Part shown: positions 1 to 7,006 of the stretch, one piece after another
Position numbering within the stretch: the first letter of the stretch is position 1
How the letters are laid out: each line of letters starts with the position of its first letter
Notes under the pieces: model-generated
Databases searched by the model: none
The model's input: only the letters and a program-made list of their open reading frames with translations
What the model was told of the DNA's origin: nothing
Program-made: the position numbers and the translations under genes
Assembly: GCA_030632625.1 (NCBI GenBank)
Contig: DAOVUK010000099.1
Location: 1 to 8,785, forward strand
Direction: 5' to 3'
Source of the DNA: Gammaproteobacteria bacterium
GTDB taxonomy: Bacteria; Pseudomonadota; Gammaproteobacteria; GRL18
Length of the DNA: 8,785 nucleotides

Positions 1-29
1 ACCAGTGAGAAATGTGATGCAGCTAAGAA

Positions 30-180
30 GGTGGGGAGGGGTCGTTTGCCTGGCAAGGGGCATTTCGAGCCATGGATGGCGAGGCTGAGCGCTACAGGGA
101 TGTACTTGCGCGCGTCCCCGGCAAGGTGAACGACACCTCCCCGACTTCTGAATGTAAGCACCACTTTCGAGCGACCCCTC
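30..180. repeat. GC-rich intergenic element with inverted and direct repeats
   Basis: This stretch is clearly richer in G+C than the DNA after it and contains nested repeats. Positions 33-46 (GGGGAGGGGTCGTT) pair with the reverse complement of 129-142 with one mismatch. Positions 36-44 (GAGGGGTCG) pair perfectly with 172-180 (CGACCCCTC). Direct repeats are TTTCGAGC at 63-70 and 165-172, and GGCAAGG at 52-58 and 120-126. A small palindrome (GCCATGGATGGC) lies at 69-80. From memory, the GCCATGGATGGC plus ACAGGGATGTA combination resembles non-coding intergenic elements dispersed in several gammaproteobacterial genomes; this was not searched. The reading frame beginning at 72 runs through the repeat and out into AT-rich DNA, and I do not consider it a gene. 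The element may begin before the window. Confidence 0.55.
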
Positions 181-193
181 ATTCTTTTCAAAT

Positions 194-206
194 TACCGCT
201 TCGGTA
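194..206. terminator. Small hairpin, possible weak terminator
   Basis: TACCG (194-198) and CGGTA (202-206) form a perfect 5-bp stem with a 3-base loop. It is flanked by AAA-T on the left and G-TTTT on the right, so it could act weakly in either direction. It could end transcription coming from a gene left of the window. The stem is short and the T run is only four bases, so this is tentative. Confidence 0.2.
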
Positions 207-268
207 GTTTTGCTGATATTTGGAAAACTACGCAAATTTATGAAGACCTCTTTAATGCTCATGCAGTT

Positions 269-297
269 TTGTGAACAGCCGGTTTATCCGGTATTAT
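269..297 (+). promoter_or_regulatory. Candidate sigma-70 promoter for topB
   Basis: A TTGTGA box (269-274, 4 of 6 to TTGACA) lies 17 bases before TATTAT (292-297, 5 of 6 to TATAAT). Initiation would fall about 55-60 bases before the topB start codon. A second AT-rich box, TATTAT at 328-333, lacks a good -35 partner. The match is by eye only. Confidence 0.35.
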
Positions 298-349
298 TAA
301 CTTTTCCGGATTACACTAAGCTCGCTTTATTATAAGTAATGATTTAAAC

Positions 350-363
350 AGGGAACACTTTTG
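350..363 (+). promoter_or_regulatory. Ribosome binding site that supports the TTG start of topB
   Basis: AGGGA (350-354) lies six bases before the TTG at 361-363. The only nearby ATG (339) reads ATG-ATT-TAA and stops at once, so TTG 361 is the best start. Confidence 0.6.
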
Positions 364-2445
364 GCAGTTAAGAATAACAACACATTTGAACTGTATCTCT
401 GCGAAAAACCCTCACAGGGTCGGGATATTGCCAAAGCACTGGGGGTCAGTCAGCGAAATGATGGTTATCTGCAGGGCAACGGCTTATTAGTCTCCTGGTG
501 TATTGGTCATTTATTAGAAATGATCCCACCTGATGGCTATGACAGCCGATACAAACGCTGGTCACTCAATGACTTACCCATTTTGCCTCAACACTGGAAA
601 CTGGAAGCAAAAAAATCGACCCGTAAGCAATTAATGGTGATCAAACGGCTATTAAAGCAGTGTCATAGTGTGGTCATCGCAACGGATGCGGACAGGGAAG
701 GAGAAACCATTGCCCGGGAGGTACTGGATTATCTTAAATTCCGGGGAGCTACCCGCCGTCTCTGGCTATCTGCTCTTGATCCTATCAGTATTCAACGCGC
801 CCTGAAGTCCATTCGCAGCAGTCAGGAAACTTTACCCCTTTATCACTCCGGTCTTGCCCGAGGACGTGCTGACTGGTTAATCGGTATGAATCTGACCCGT
901 GCCTATACATTGCTGGGCAATGATCGGCAGGTTCGCTCCGTGGGCCGGGTACAAACACCCACGCTGGCACTCATCGTCAGGCGAGATCGCGAAATTGCCC
1001 ACTTTAAACCTGAAACCTATTATGAAGTGCTGGCCTATTTCCATAAACAGGGAGTCAATACACAAAAAGTCGGGCAACAAGAAGTTAAAAACAGCAATGA
1101 ACTCCTGGAAACAAAATGGCAGCTGCCGGAAGCGGCTAAACAATCTCCACAGGCTCCTGATCAAAAACATTCTGCGGAAAATAAATGTCTGGATAAACAG
1201 CAGGCACAAAGTGTCATCGATCGCTGCCGGAATCAATACGGTATAGTAAGCACCGCCTCGACTCAAAGAAAAAAGCAGCCGCCCCCCCTGCTGTATAATT
1301 TATCAGGGCTGCAGCAGGAGGCTTCACGACGCTGGGGATATGGTGCACAGGAAGTCCTGAATACTGCACAGGCTCTGTATGAGACCCACAAACTCACCTC
1401 TTATCCAAGGAGTGATTGCGAATATCTTCCGATGAGTCAGTTCAATGATGTCAGTGCGGTCCTGCAGGCTTTGTGTAAAAATGACCCCTCTATTTGTGAA
1501 CTGCTTTCTCATGCCAGGCAGAAACAACGATCCAGAGTCTGGAATGATAAAAAAATCACCGCCCACCATGCAGTCATTCCCACTCAGGCAACACCCGGCA
1601 TCAGCAGACTCAATGCCAGAGAACAAAATGTTTACGATCTGATCAGACGTCGTTATATTGCCCAGTTTTTTCCTGATTACGAATATGACCAGAGTATTAT
1701 TTTAGTCATTATTGGTGAGGATCGTTTCAAAGCCAGCGGCCGCATTGCAAGAGTCAGAGGCTGGAAACAGGTGCTTGATGCCAATTCTGAACGCACAAAA
1801 AAATCCATAACTGCAAGCAATGAAAAAGAATTACCGGCGGTGACAAAGGGGGAACAATTATTATGTGATCATCTTAAGCTTCAGGATAAACTCACCCAGC
1901 CGCCCAAACATTTCACTGAAGGTACTCTGATCAAAGCCATGGAAACCATTGGCTCTCAGGTAACGGATAAGGTGATGAAAAAAATACTGCGCGAAACAGC
2001 AGGCCTGGGTACCCAGGCAACTCGCGCCAATATTATTCAGACCTTATTTCAACGGCAATTTATCCATAAAGAAAGAAAATTGATTAAGGCCACAGAGCCT
2101 GGTTTTGCCTTGTGTGATGCCGTACCGGAGACCATTAAAGATCCGCTTCTGACCGCACAATGGGAACAGCAGCTGGATGATATTGCACACAATAAAGGAC
2201 AAACTATTGAAGGCTTTTTGCAACAGCAAATAAACCTGCTCAAAGCCATTATCAGCCAGATCAAACAGCCTGCTGCAGCTGTTAATAAAAGCCGGTCGAT
2301 ACAGGCTAATCAATATAAAGCTGGAGACCCGTGTCCCGATTGTGGTCATTCACTGGAAATCCGACAGGCGGTGCGTGGTAAGAAAATTGGCCAGAATTAT
2401 ATTGGCTGCAGCCACTTCCCGAACTGCCGCTTCTACTCCTGGTAA
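361..2445 (+). CDS. topB: DNA topoisomerase III (type IA)
   Basis: This enzyme cuts one DNA strand through a 5'-phosphotyrosine link, passes another strand and reseals it, which decatenates replication or recombination intermediates in the cytoplasm. The protein has 694 residues, slightly longer than E. coli TopB (about 650). An N-terminal Toprim domain (about 9-155) opens with the ELYLCEKPSQGRDIA stretch and carries the metal-binding acidic triad D109, D111 and E113 in ATDADREGE. The catalytic tyrosine is Y348 in LTSYPRSDCEYLP, nearly identical to the E. coli active-site segment. The C-terminus holds one zinc-ribbon with C658, C661, C683 and C689 (CPDC...GCSHFPNC). The start is TTG with AGGGA six bases upstream. 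The gene converges on pyk with a 29-base gap. The active-site set is complete and no frameshift is seen. The zinc-ribbon and family make TopB far more likely than TopA, which has a different active-site context and usually several zinc fingers. Confidence 0.96.
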   Translation: MAVKNNNTFELYLCEKPSQGRDIAKALGVSQRNDGYLQGNGLLVSWCIGHLLEMIPPDGYDSRYKRWSLNDLPILPQHWKLEAKKSTRKQLMVIKRLLKQCHSVVIATDADREGETIAREVLDYLKFRGATRRLWLSALDPISIQRALKSIRSSQETLPLYHSGLARGRADWLIGMNLTRAYTLLGNDRQVRSVGRVQTPTLALIVRRDREIAHFKPETYYEVLAYFHKQGVNTQKVGQQEVKNSNELLETKWQLPEAAKQSPQAPDQKHSAENKCLDKQQAQSVIDRCRNQYGIVSTASTQRKKQPPPLLYNLSGLQQEASRRWGYGAQEVLNTAQALYETHKLTSYPRSDCEYLPMSQFNDVSAVLQALCKNDPSICELLSHARQKQRSRVWNDKKITAHHAVIPTQATPGISRLNAREQNVYDLIRRRYIAQFFPDYEYDQSIILVIIGEDRFKASGRIARVRGWKQVLDANSERTKKSITASNEKELPAVTKGEQLLCDHLKLQDKLTQPPKHFTEGTLIKAMETIGSQVTDKVMKKILRETAGLGTQATRANIIQTLFQRQFIHKERKLIKATEPGFALCDAVPETIKDPLLTAQWEQQLDDIAHNKGQTIEGFLQQQINLLKAIISQIKQPAAAVNKSRSIQANQYKAGDPCPDCGHSLEIRQAVRGKKIGQNYIGCSHFPNCRFYSW

Positions 2446-2447
2446 TA

Positions 2448-2471
2448 ACTTACAACTTAAGACTTACAACT
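2448..2471. repeat. Short tandem-like direct repeat between topB and pyk
   Basis: ACTTACAACT occurs at 2448-2457 and again at 2462-2471, a 14-base period, with a CTTAAG palindrome between the copies. It fills nearly the whole gap between the stop codons of the converging topB and pyk genes. No GC-rich hairpin followed by a T run is seen here, so an intrinsic terminator is not evident for either gene. Confidence 0.4.
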
Positions 2472-2474
2472 GCT

Positions 2475-3926
2475 TTAAGGCACTGTAAGAACTCGCACCA
2501 TATTGGTACCGCCGGCTTCCTGACCCGGTCCTGCCGTGACGACAATAATGTCCTGTGATTTAAAAAATCCCAGGACCTTACCTTCTTCCAGAGCAAACTC
2601 CAGTTTTTCTGCATTGCTGCCGCCTTCTTTATAGAGGATGGAATACACCCCCCAGTTCATAGACGAACGTAACACCACAGATTCTGCACAGGTCACAGCA
2701 AGAATTAATGACTCCGGACGATATTTTGAGATCTGTCGGGAAGTAAAACCTGACTCGGTCAAACTGATGATTGCAGTCGCTTTCAAATGGTTTGCCATGG
2801 TAATGGCTGCCTGACTGACGGCCTCTGTAACCACGTTACTGCTATGGGGTTTGATTTTTTGCAGATAACCAAACTCTTTCAGCGAAGCTTCTGCGCGAAC
2901 AGCCAGAGCAGCCATCATTTTAACCGATTCAACCGGATACTTGCCCATGGCGGTTTCACCAGAGAGCATAATAGCCGAGCTGCCGTCCAGAATGGCATTA
3001 GCAACATCACTGGCTTCAGCACGTGTTGGTTTGGGATTCGTTTCCATGGAAGCCAGCATTTCTGTGGCCGTAATAACCGGCTTACCACTGGTCACGGTTG
3101 ATTGAATAATACGCTTTTGCATCGCAGGAACATCTGCAAGCGGTAATTCAACACCCAAATCGCCACGGGCAACCATGGTGCCGTCTGCTACAGCAACAAT
3201 GGCGTTCAGGTTTTCTATTCCAGCTCTGTTTTCAATTTTGGCAATAATTGGGATACTGACCCCTTTATCTTCCAGAATTGCCCGCATCTTGATCACATCT
3301 TCAGCATCCTGCACAAAAGATGCGGCAATGTATTGCACATTGTTTTCCGCAGCAAAACTTAATTCACGATAAATTTCTTCCTGATTTTCCGGGCTGACAG
3401 CAGTCATTTGTAATTGCGTGTCCGGCAAATTGACACTTTTATTTTCTCTAAGCAAACCGCCATGAATGACCCGGCAATGAACTTCCCCGCCATGAGTTTC
3501 TACAATCTCTGTCACTTCAAGCTCGATGGCACCATCGTTTAGAAGAATGGGAGTTCCCGGTTTTACTTCGTTATGCAAATTGCTGTAATTCACTGAAACA
3601 CCCTGCTGACTGCCTTCTCTGGAATAAGAATAGAGAATAAACATATCATCGGCATTCAGTGTTGTAGTATTATCAGTCAGCTTGCCGGTACGTATTTCAA
3701 TGCCTTTAGTATCAGCCATAATAGCGATCGAGCGGCCCATATCACGGGCAACCTGGCGGATAGTATCCAGGCGATTTTGCTGTACCTCATCCACGCCAAA
3801 TGACATATTCAGGCGGGCAACATTCATACCGGCTTCAATCATTTGTCTTAATATTTCCGGCGAGTCACTGGCAGGGCCAATAGTAGCAACAATTTTAGTT
3901 TTACGTGGTACGGCTTTATTGGTCAT
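2475..3926 (-). CDS. pyk: Pyruvate kinase
   Basis: It transfers phosphate from phosphoenolpyruvate to ADP, giving pyruvate and ATP, the last step of glycolysis in the cytoplasm. The 483-residue length fits bacterial pyruvate kinases (470-480 in E. coli). The N-terminal barrel begins KTKIVATIGPAS (9-20). R38, N40, S42, D72, T73 and K74 are in place. The B domain runs about 82-180. The catalytic lysine is K230 in AKIEN, with metal ligands E232 and D256 (MVARGDLGVE) and T288 in ITATEM. The C-terminal allosteric domain ends GGTNMVRVLTVP. E77 occupies the position that in characterised enzymes goes with K+ dependence. Oddities: F43 replaces the usual histidine of NFSHG, I76 replaces the proline of DTKGPEIRTG, and N130 replaces an aspartate in the LLDDG loop. 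All core catalytic residues remain, so it is probably active. It is a single gene, divergent from the signalling operon. The Shine-Dalgarno before its ATG is weak (GAAAAG). Confidence 0.95.
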   Translation of the reverse strand: MTNKAVPRKTKIVATIGPASDSPEILRQMIEAGMNVARLNMSFGVDEVQQNRLDTIRQVARDMGRSIAIMADTKGIEIRTGKLTDNTTTLNADDMFILYSYSREGSQQGVSVNYSNLHNEVKPGTPILLNDGAIELEVTEIVETHGGEVHCRVIHGGLLRENKSVNLPDTQLQMTAVSPENQEEIYRELSFAAENNVQYIAASFVQDAEDVIKMRAILEDKGVSIPIIAKIENRAGIENLNAIVAVADGTMVARGDLGVELPLADVPAMQKRIIQSTVTSGKPVITATEMLASMETNPKPTRAEASDVANAILDGSSAIMLSGETAMGKYPVESVKMMAALAVRAEASLKEFGYLQKIKPHSSNVVTEAVSQAAITMANHLKATAIISLTESGFTSRQISKYRPESLILAVTCAESVVLRSSMNWGVYSILYKEGGSNAEKLEFALEEGKVLGFFKSQDIIVVTAGPGQEAGGTNMVRVLTVP

Positions 3927-4211
3927 AATAATTACTTTTCATTTATTCATTCAGGGGTATTTTACCTTATTTTTTGTGACTTATGTGTCTGCACAAGAAA
4001 GATTTATGCGATATTGCCTTTTATTATAAATAATTCCTGATGTCTTTCATTTTTAAACCATTTTTTCTGATAAAAATGTAAAATTCTATTGTATTTCCTG
4101 CCCTTTTTCATATACTTTAATAATCTTATATTCTCTGTCAGCAAACCTTATGAAAATGCAGATGCTCACTCATCTCCACCGCTATTTTACCGCCTTCAGG
4201 ATCTGCATCTG
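3927..4211. other. AT-rich divergent intergenic region between pyk and the yfiR-like operon
   Basis: This region must carry the promoters for both pyk (leftward) and the signalling operon (rightward). On the minus strand a perfect TATAAT lies at 4028-4023 and a TAAAAT at 3964-3959, but neither has a convincing -35 box, so the pyk promoter is not fixed. An imperfect dyad TTGTG (3974-3978) with CACAA (3992-3996) could be a regulator site; I do not recognise it. The frame open from 4089 to 4211 upstream of the YfiR-like signal peptide shows no recognisable protein features and is treated as leader DNA. Confidence 0.5.
4089..4116 (+). promoter_or_regulatory. Candidate promoter of the yfiR-kinase-cyclase operon
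   Basis: TTGTAT (4089-4094) is followed after 16 bases by TATACT (4111-4116, 5 of 6 to TATAAT). The -35 match is poor (3 of 6). Transcription would begin near 4123, leaving a leader of about 90 bases before the TTG start at 4212. If real, it rules out the far-upstream start at 4089 for the first gene. Confidence 0.3.
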
Positions 4212-4215
4212 TTGA
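4150..4215 (+). other. Possible 21-codon leader ORF overlapping the YfiR-like start
   Basis: ATG at 4150 opens a 21-codon frame (MKMQMLTHLHRYFTAF...) in a different frame from the YfiR-like gene. Its TGA stop (4213-4215) overlaps the TTG start at 4212-4214 in the sequence TTGA. Stop-start overlap is typical of translational coupling. The frame has no good Shine-Dalgarno before its first ATG and could be chance, so I do not call it a gene. Confidence 0.2.
4198..4214 (+). promoter_or_regulatory. Ribosome binding site that supports the TTG start of the YfiR-like gene
   Basis: AGGA (4198-4201) lies ten bases before the TTG at 4212-4214. Starting here gives a textbook signal peptide. The first in-frame ATG codons (4257 and 4260) would delete most of the signal peptide's hydrophobic core. 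Confidence 0.45.
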
Positions 4216-4778
4216 ATTTTTTACGTCGTTCTTTAAGCTGTTTGTTTTTCATCACCATGATGATAACTTCAGCACAGGCATATGCTGAAAACATTCTGGC
4301 CAGGGAATATTTCCTGAAAGCTGCTTTTTTATATAATTTTGCCAGGCTTGTTGAATGGCCGGCAACAACATTTAAAACTGAGACAGACCCTTTCCGGCTT
4401 TGTTTTATTGGTAAAGAGCCCTTTAATAAAGCGCTGCGAAGCATTCGCAATAAAAAAGTCAACAGCCGTCCATTAATGATTCAACGTGATGTTAACTTAA
4501 ACGAGGCATCCCGGTGCCAGATCCTCTTTATCAGTCAGTCTGAACGACATAATATACCCTTCATATTAACTGCACTCCATCAAACACCTGTTCTGACCGT
4601 CAGTGAATCTGCCGGATTTGCAGAACAAAATGGTCATATTCGCTTTTTCTTAAGCAATGATGAAAAACTCAGACTCGAAGTGAATCTTGATGCAATTACG
4701 CAGGCCGGGCTAAAAATAAGTTCCCGCATATTAAGCCTGGCAAAAATTGTCTCTTCTAAGAGGGCAATAATGCCATGA
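4212..4778 (+). CDS. YfiR family (DUF4154) periplasmic protein
   Basis: I recognise the YfiR/DUF4154 family. In Pseudomonas YfiR is a periplasmic repressor of the diguanylate cyclase YfiN and links envelope or redox stress to c-di-GMP. From the TTG at 4212 the product has 188 residues, normal for the family. Residues 1-25 form a signal peptide: arginines 5-6, a hydrophobic core, and AQAYA before E26. Family hallmarks are FLKAAFLYNFARLVEWPA (about 34-51), CFIGKEPF, SRPL, CQILFISQSE, TPVLTVSE, GFAEQNGHIRFF and the C-terminal LKISSRILSLAKIV. The mature part has just two cysteines, C64 and C102, which could form a disulfide. Its last codon overlaps the kinase start (ATGA, 4775-4778), implying coupled translation. 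Starting at TTG 4089 would add 41 residues before the signal peptide and is unlikely. By context its partner is the kinase's periplasmic domain (inference). Confidence 0.85.
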   Translation: MNFLRRSLSCLFFITMMITSAQAYAENILAREYFLKAAFLYNFARLVEWPATTFKTETDPFRLCFIGKEPFNKALRSIRNKKVNSRPLMIQRDVNLNEASRCQILFISQSERHNIPFILTALHQTPVLTVSESAGFAEQNGHIRFFLSNDEKLRLEVNLDAITQAGLKISSRILSLAKIVSSKRAIMP

Positions 4779-7006
4779 TTAACCTGTCATTTAAAAAACT
4801 TTCCATAAAAAAGAAGCTCATTATTACCATTATGGGCATTAGCAGTGTCATGCTGCTGTCAACCTTAAGCATTTTTATCACCAGTGAATTATTCAACTTA
4901 AAAAAAACCATGCTTGAGGATTTATCCACACTGGCCGATTTAGTGGGTCAAAATAGCTATGCTGCAATTATGTTCTATGATAAAAAAGCAGCTGACGAAA
5001 CGCTAACGGCACTACAAGCAAAGCCTCATATTCATAGTGCTCACTTATTTAAGAATAGCCCGCAGATATTTGCTGAATATCATCGGGGTAGTTACCAGCA
5101 TCTCCAACCCGTAGCGCATCACATGCCTGATGAAATTATTTCACTCATTGAGAACCAGGCGGAAGGTTACTTCTATAGCAATGACCAGATACATCTGCTC
5201 AGACGTATTATTTTTGAAGCCGATCAAAGCTTAATAGGCTTCATCCATATTGAATCTGATCGCGATGTTTATTGGCAGCGGGTCACCCAATATGTTTATA
5301 CAACGGCAATAATGATAAGCATTGCTCTGCTGTTAACCCTGGCATTCGCCTTTCAGGCGCAAAAAATATTTACTGATCCGCTGCTGAAATTATTAAAGTC
5401 AATGAATCATGTGACTACTCAACATAATTACACCATGACCATTCATAGCGAACATAATGATGAATTCGGTCAATTAATCGATGGCTACAACAATATGCTG
5501 ACTCAGTTAGAACAGCATCATCAGCTGACCGTTCACTACCAGGCTAATTTAGAAAAACGCGTAACAGAACGGACTCAGCAGCTGCAAAAAGCACGCGATG
5601 AAGCCTTATCCGCCAGTCGTTTAAAAAGTATTTTTCTGGCCAACATGTCTCATGAAATCAGAACCCCGATGAATGCTATTTTAGGTTATGCGCAATTATT
5701 ACAGCAAAGTGAATTGAATGCAGAACAGGTACGTAAATTAAATATTATTGATAAAAGCGGCAATCACTTATTATCATTAATCAATGACATTCTGGAGTTG
5801 TCAAAAATTGAGGCAGGCTCGCTTGAAGTATGCAATAGCAATTTTAATTTACTCGAACTGGTGCAGAGCGTCGAGAACATGTTCAAAATACGCTGTGATG
5901 AAAAAAATATTGCCTGGCGGATGGAGTGTTTTAGTCATACCTCAGTATTAGTCAATGGCGATCAGGGTAAGCTTCGCCAGATATTAATCAACCTGCTTGC
6001 TAATGCCTGTAAATTTACCGATCACGGAGAAGTACTGTTCAAAATTGAAAAAATTGCCAGTAATCGCTACAAATTTTCCATTAAAGACACCGGCGCAGGC
6101 ATTAATGAAGCAGCAATAACACGCATTTTTGACGCATTTCATCAGGAAAAACAGGGCACACTAAAAGGCGGTACAGGATTAGGACTGAATATCACCAGAC
6201 GATATGTCGATTTAATCTCAGGGAATTTACAGGTCACCTCAGAAGTGAATCATGGCTCCACCTTTTATTTTGACATTCAGTTATTGCCGGCCGATCAATC
6301 ATTTACGGCAATCGAAGCGGTGACTAATACCGTTTATACCTTATCATCAGACAGACAACTATCTGCTCTTGTGGTTGAAGATAATGAGGTTAATACCGAA
6401 CTATTAAGCAATATTTTAACTCAGCTCGGTTTCAGCATTGTTTGCGCTGAAAACGGACAGGCAGCCCTGGATGAAATTGAAAAAAATTGTCCTGATATCG
6501 TTTTTATGGATATTCGTATGCCCGTGATGGACGGGCTTGAGGCGATAAAAAAAATACGCCGCAAATATTCCTCAGAACAACTCAAATGTATTGCTGTCAC
6601 CGCATCAACTTTGCAGCACTCTCCCGAATACTATTTGCAGTCAGGTTTTGACCTGTTTATTTCTAAACCTTTTCGCTTTGATGAAATTTACCATGCAGTT
6701 AAAAATATCCTGGGAATAAAATTACAGCGACAGGAAAACCTCAGGCGCCCCATAGAAGAATCGACACAAGGCGTGACTGCCGCTCCCAGATTAAATCTGG
6801 ACCAGGAATTGATTCAAAAACTCATGCAGGCTGCCGAATACAGCCAGTTGACTGAACTTAAAAACTTACTGATACCGCTGGAAAAAAAGGGACCTGCAGG
6901 TGAAATCGTGGCCCATCACCTGGAACTATTAATCAACACGGCTGATTTAGATGGTATTTTAGAATACGTGGAGGGGGTTATTAATGAACAAAACCAGTCC
7001 GGCTAA
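4775..7006 (+). CDS. Hybrid histidine kinase with YfiN-like (CHASE8) periplasmic sensor domain
   Basis: A 743-residue inner-membrane sensor. TM1 is about 15-36, the periplasmic domain about 37-172, TM2 about 173-193 and HAMP about 194-250, followed by a coiled-coil linker. The HisKA domain has the phospho-acceptor H293 in NMSHEIRTPMN. The ATPase domain has N410, D438 (DTGAGI) and GGTGLGL at 465-471. A receiver domain (about 530-645) has acidic residues E535/D536, phospho-acceptor D579 in FMDIRMP and K631 in SKPF. The periplasmic stretch (AAIMFYDKKAADETLTAL...FAEYHRG) closely resembles, from memory, the YfiN/TpbB sensor region (AAVVFGDAQAAEESLAL). A helical tail (about 675-740) shows no HPt histidine motif. 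AAGAGGG (4758-4764) precedes the ATG, which overlaps the upstream gene by four bases. All catalytic residues are present, so an active kinase is expected. Likely role: sensing through the YfiR-like protein and phosphorylating the downstream cyclase (inference). Confidence 0.9.
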   Translation: MINLSFKKLSIKKKLIITIMGISSVMLLSTLSIFITSELFNLKKTMLEDLSTLADLVGQNSYAAIMFYDKKAADETLTALQAKPHIHSAHLFKNSPQIFAEYHRGSYQHLQPVAHHMPDEIISLIENQAEGYFYSNDQIHLLRRIIFEADQSLIGFIHIESDRDVYWQRVTQYVYTTAIMISIALLLTLAFAFQAQKIFTDPLLKLLKSMNHVTTQHNYTMTIHSEHNDEFGQLIDGYNNMLTQLEQHHQLTVHYQANLEKRVTERTQQLQKARDEALSASRLKSIFLANMSHEIRTPMNAILGYAQLLQQSELNAEQVRKLNIIDKSGNHLLSLINDILELSKIEAGSLEVCNSNFNLLELVQSVENMFKIRCDEKNIAWRMECFSHTSVLVNGDQGKLRQILINLLANACKFTDHGEVLFKIEKIASNRYKFSIKDTGAGINEAAITRIFDAFHQEKQGTLKGGTGLGLNITRRYVDLISGNLQVTSEVNHGSTFYFDIQLLPADQSFTAIEAVTNTVYTLSSDRQLSALVVEDNEVNTELLSNILTQLGFSIVCAENGQAALDEIEKNCPDIVFMDIRMPVMDGLEAIKKIRRKYSSEQLKCIAVTASTLQHSPEYYLQSGFDLFISKPFRFDEIYHAVKNILGIKLQRQENLRRPIEESTQGVTAAPRLNLDQELIQKLMQAAEYSQLTELKNLLIPLEKKGPAGEIVAHHLELLINTADLDGILEYVEGVINEQNQSG
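6970..6986 (+). promoter_or_regulatory. Strong internal ribosome binding site for the cyclase gene
   Basis: GGAGGGGG (6970-6977) sits inside the 3' end of the kinase gene, and the GGAGG core is nine bases before the ATG at 6984. It is the strongest Shine-Dalgarno in the window and fixes the start, giving a 23-base overlap with the kinase frame. Confidence 0.75.

Noticed and set aside
72..335. 87-codon open frame on the + strand at the left end
   Set aside because: It begins inside the GC-rich repeat element and runs into AT-rich promoter-like DNA, its composition changes midway, it has no ribosome binding site, and it shows no recognisable domain. Similar hypothetical proteins probably arise wherever this repeat occurs.
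785..1642. Several open frames of 60-130 codons on both strands inside topB
   Set aside because: They are shadows of topB, whose frame is intact and carries all family motifs throughout this stretch.
361..2445. topB as a marker of an integrative conjugative element
   Set aside because: Some such elements carry TopB-like genes, but no relaxase, integrase, attachment site or conjugation gene is visible here and the neighbour is the metabolic gene pyk.
3974..3996. TTGTG...CACAA dyad considered as a CRP-type site
   Set aside because: The half-sites are 13 bases apart and lack the TGTGA-N6-TCACA layout, so it does not match CRP.
2787..4029. Plus-strand open frames opposite pyk and its upstream region
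   Set aside because: They lie antisense to a clearly coding pyk frame and show no domain or ribosome binding site.
4196..4462. 88-codon minus-strand frame opposite the start of the YfiR-like gene
   Set aside because: It overlaps the signal peptide and conserved DUF4154 motifs on the other strand and has no features of its own.
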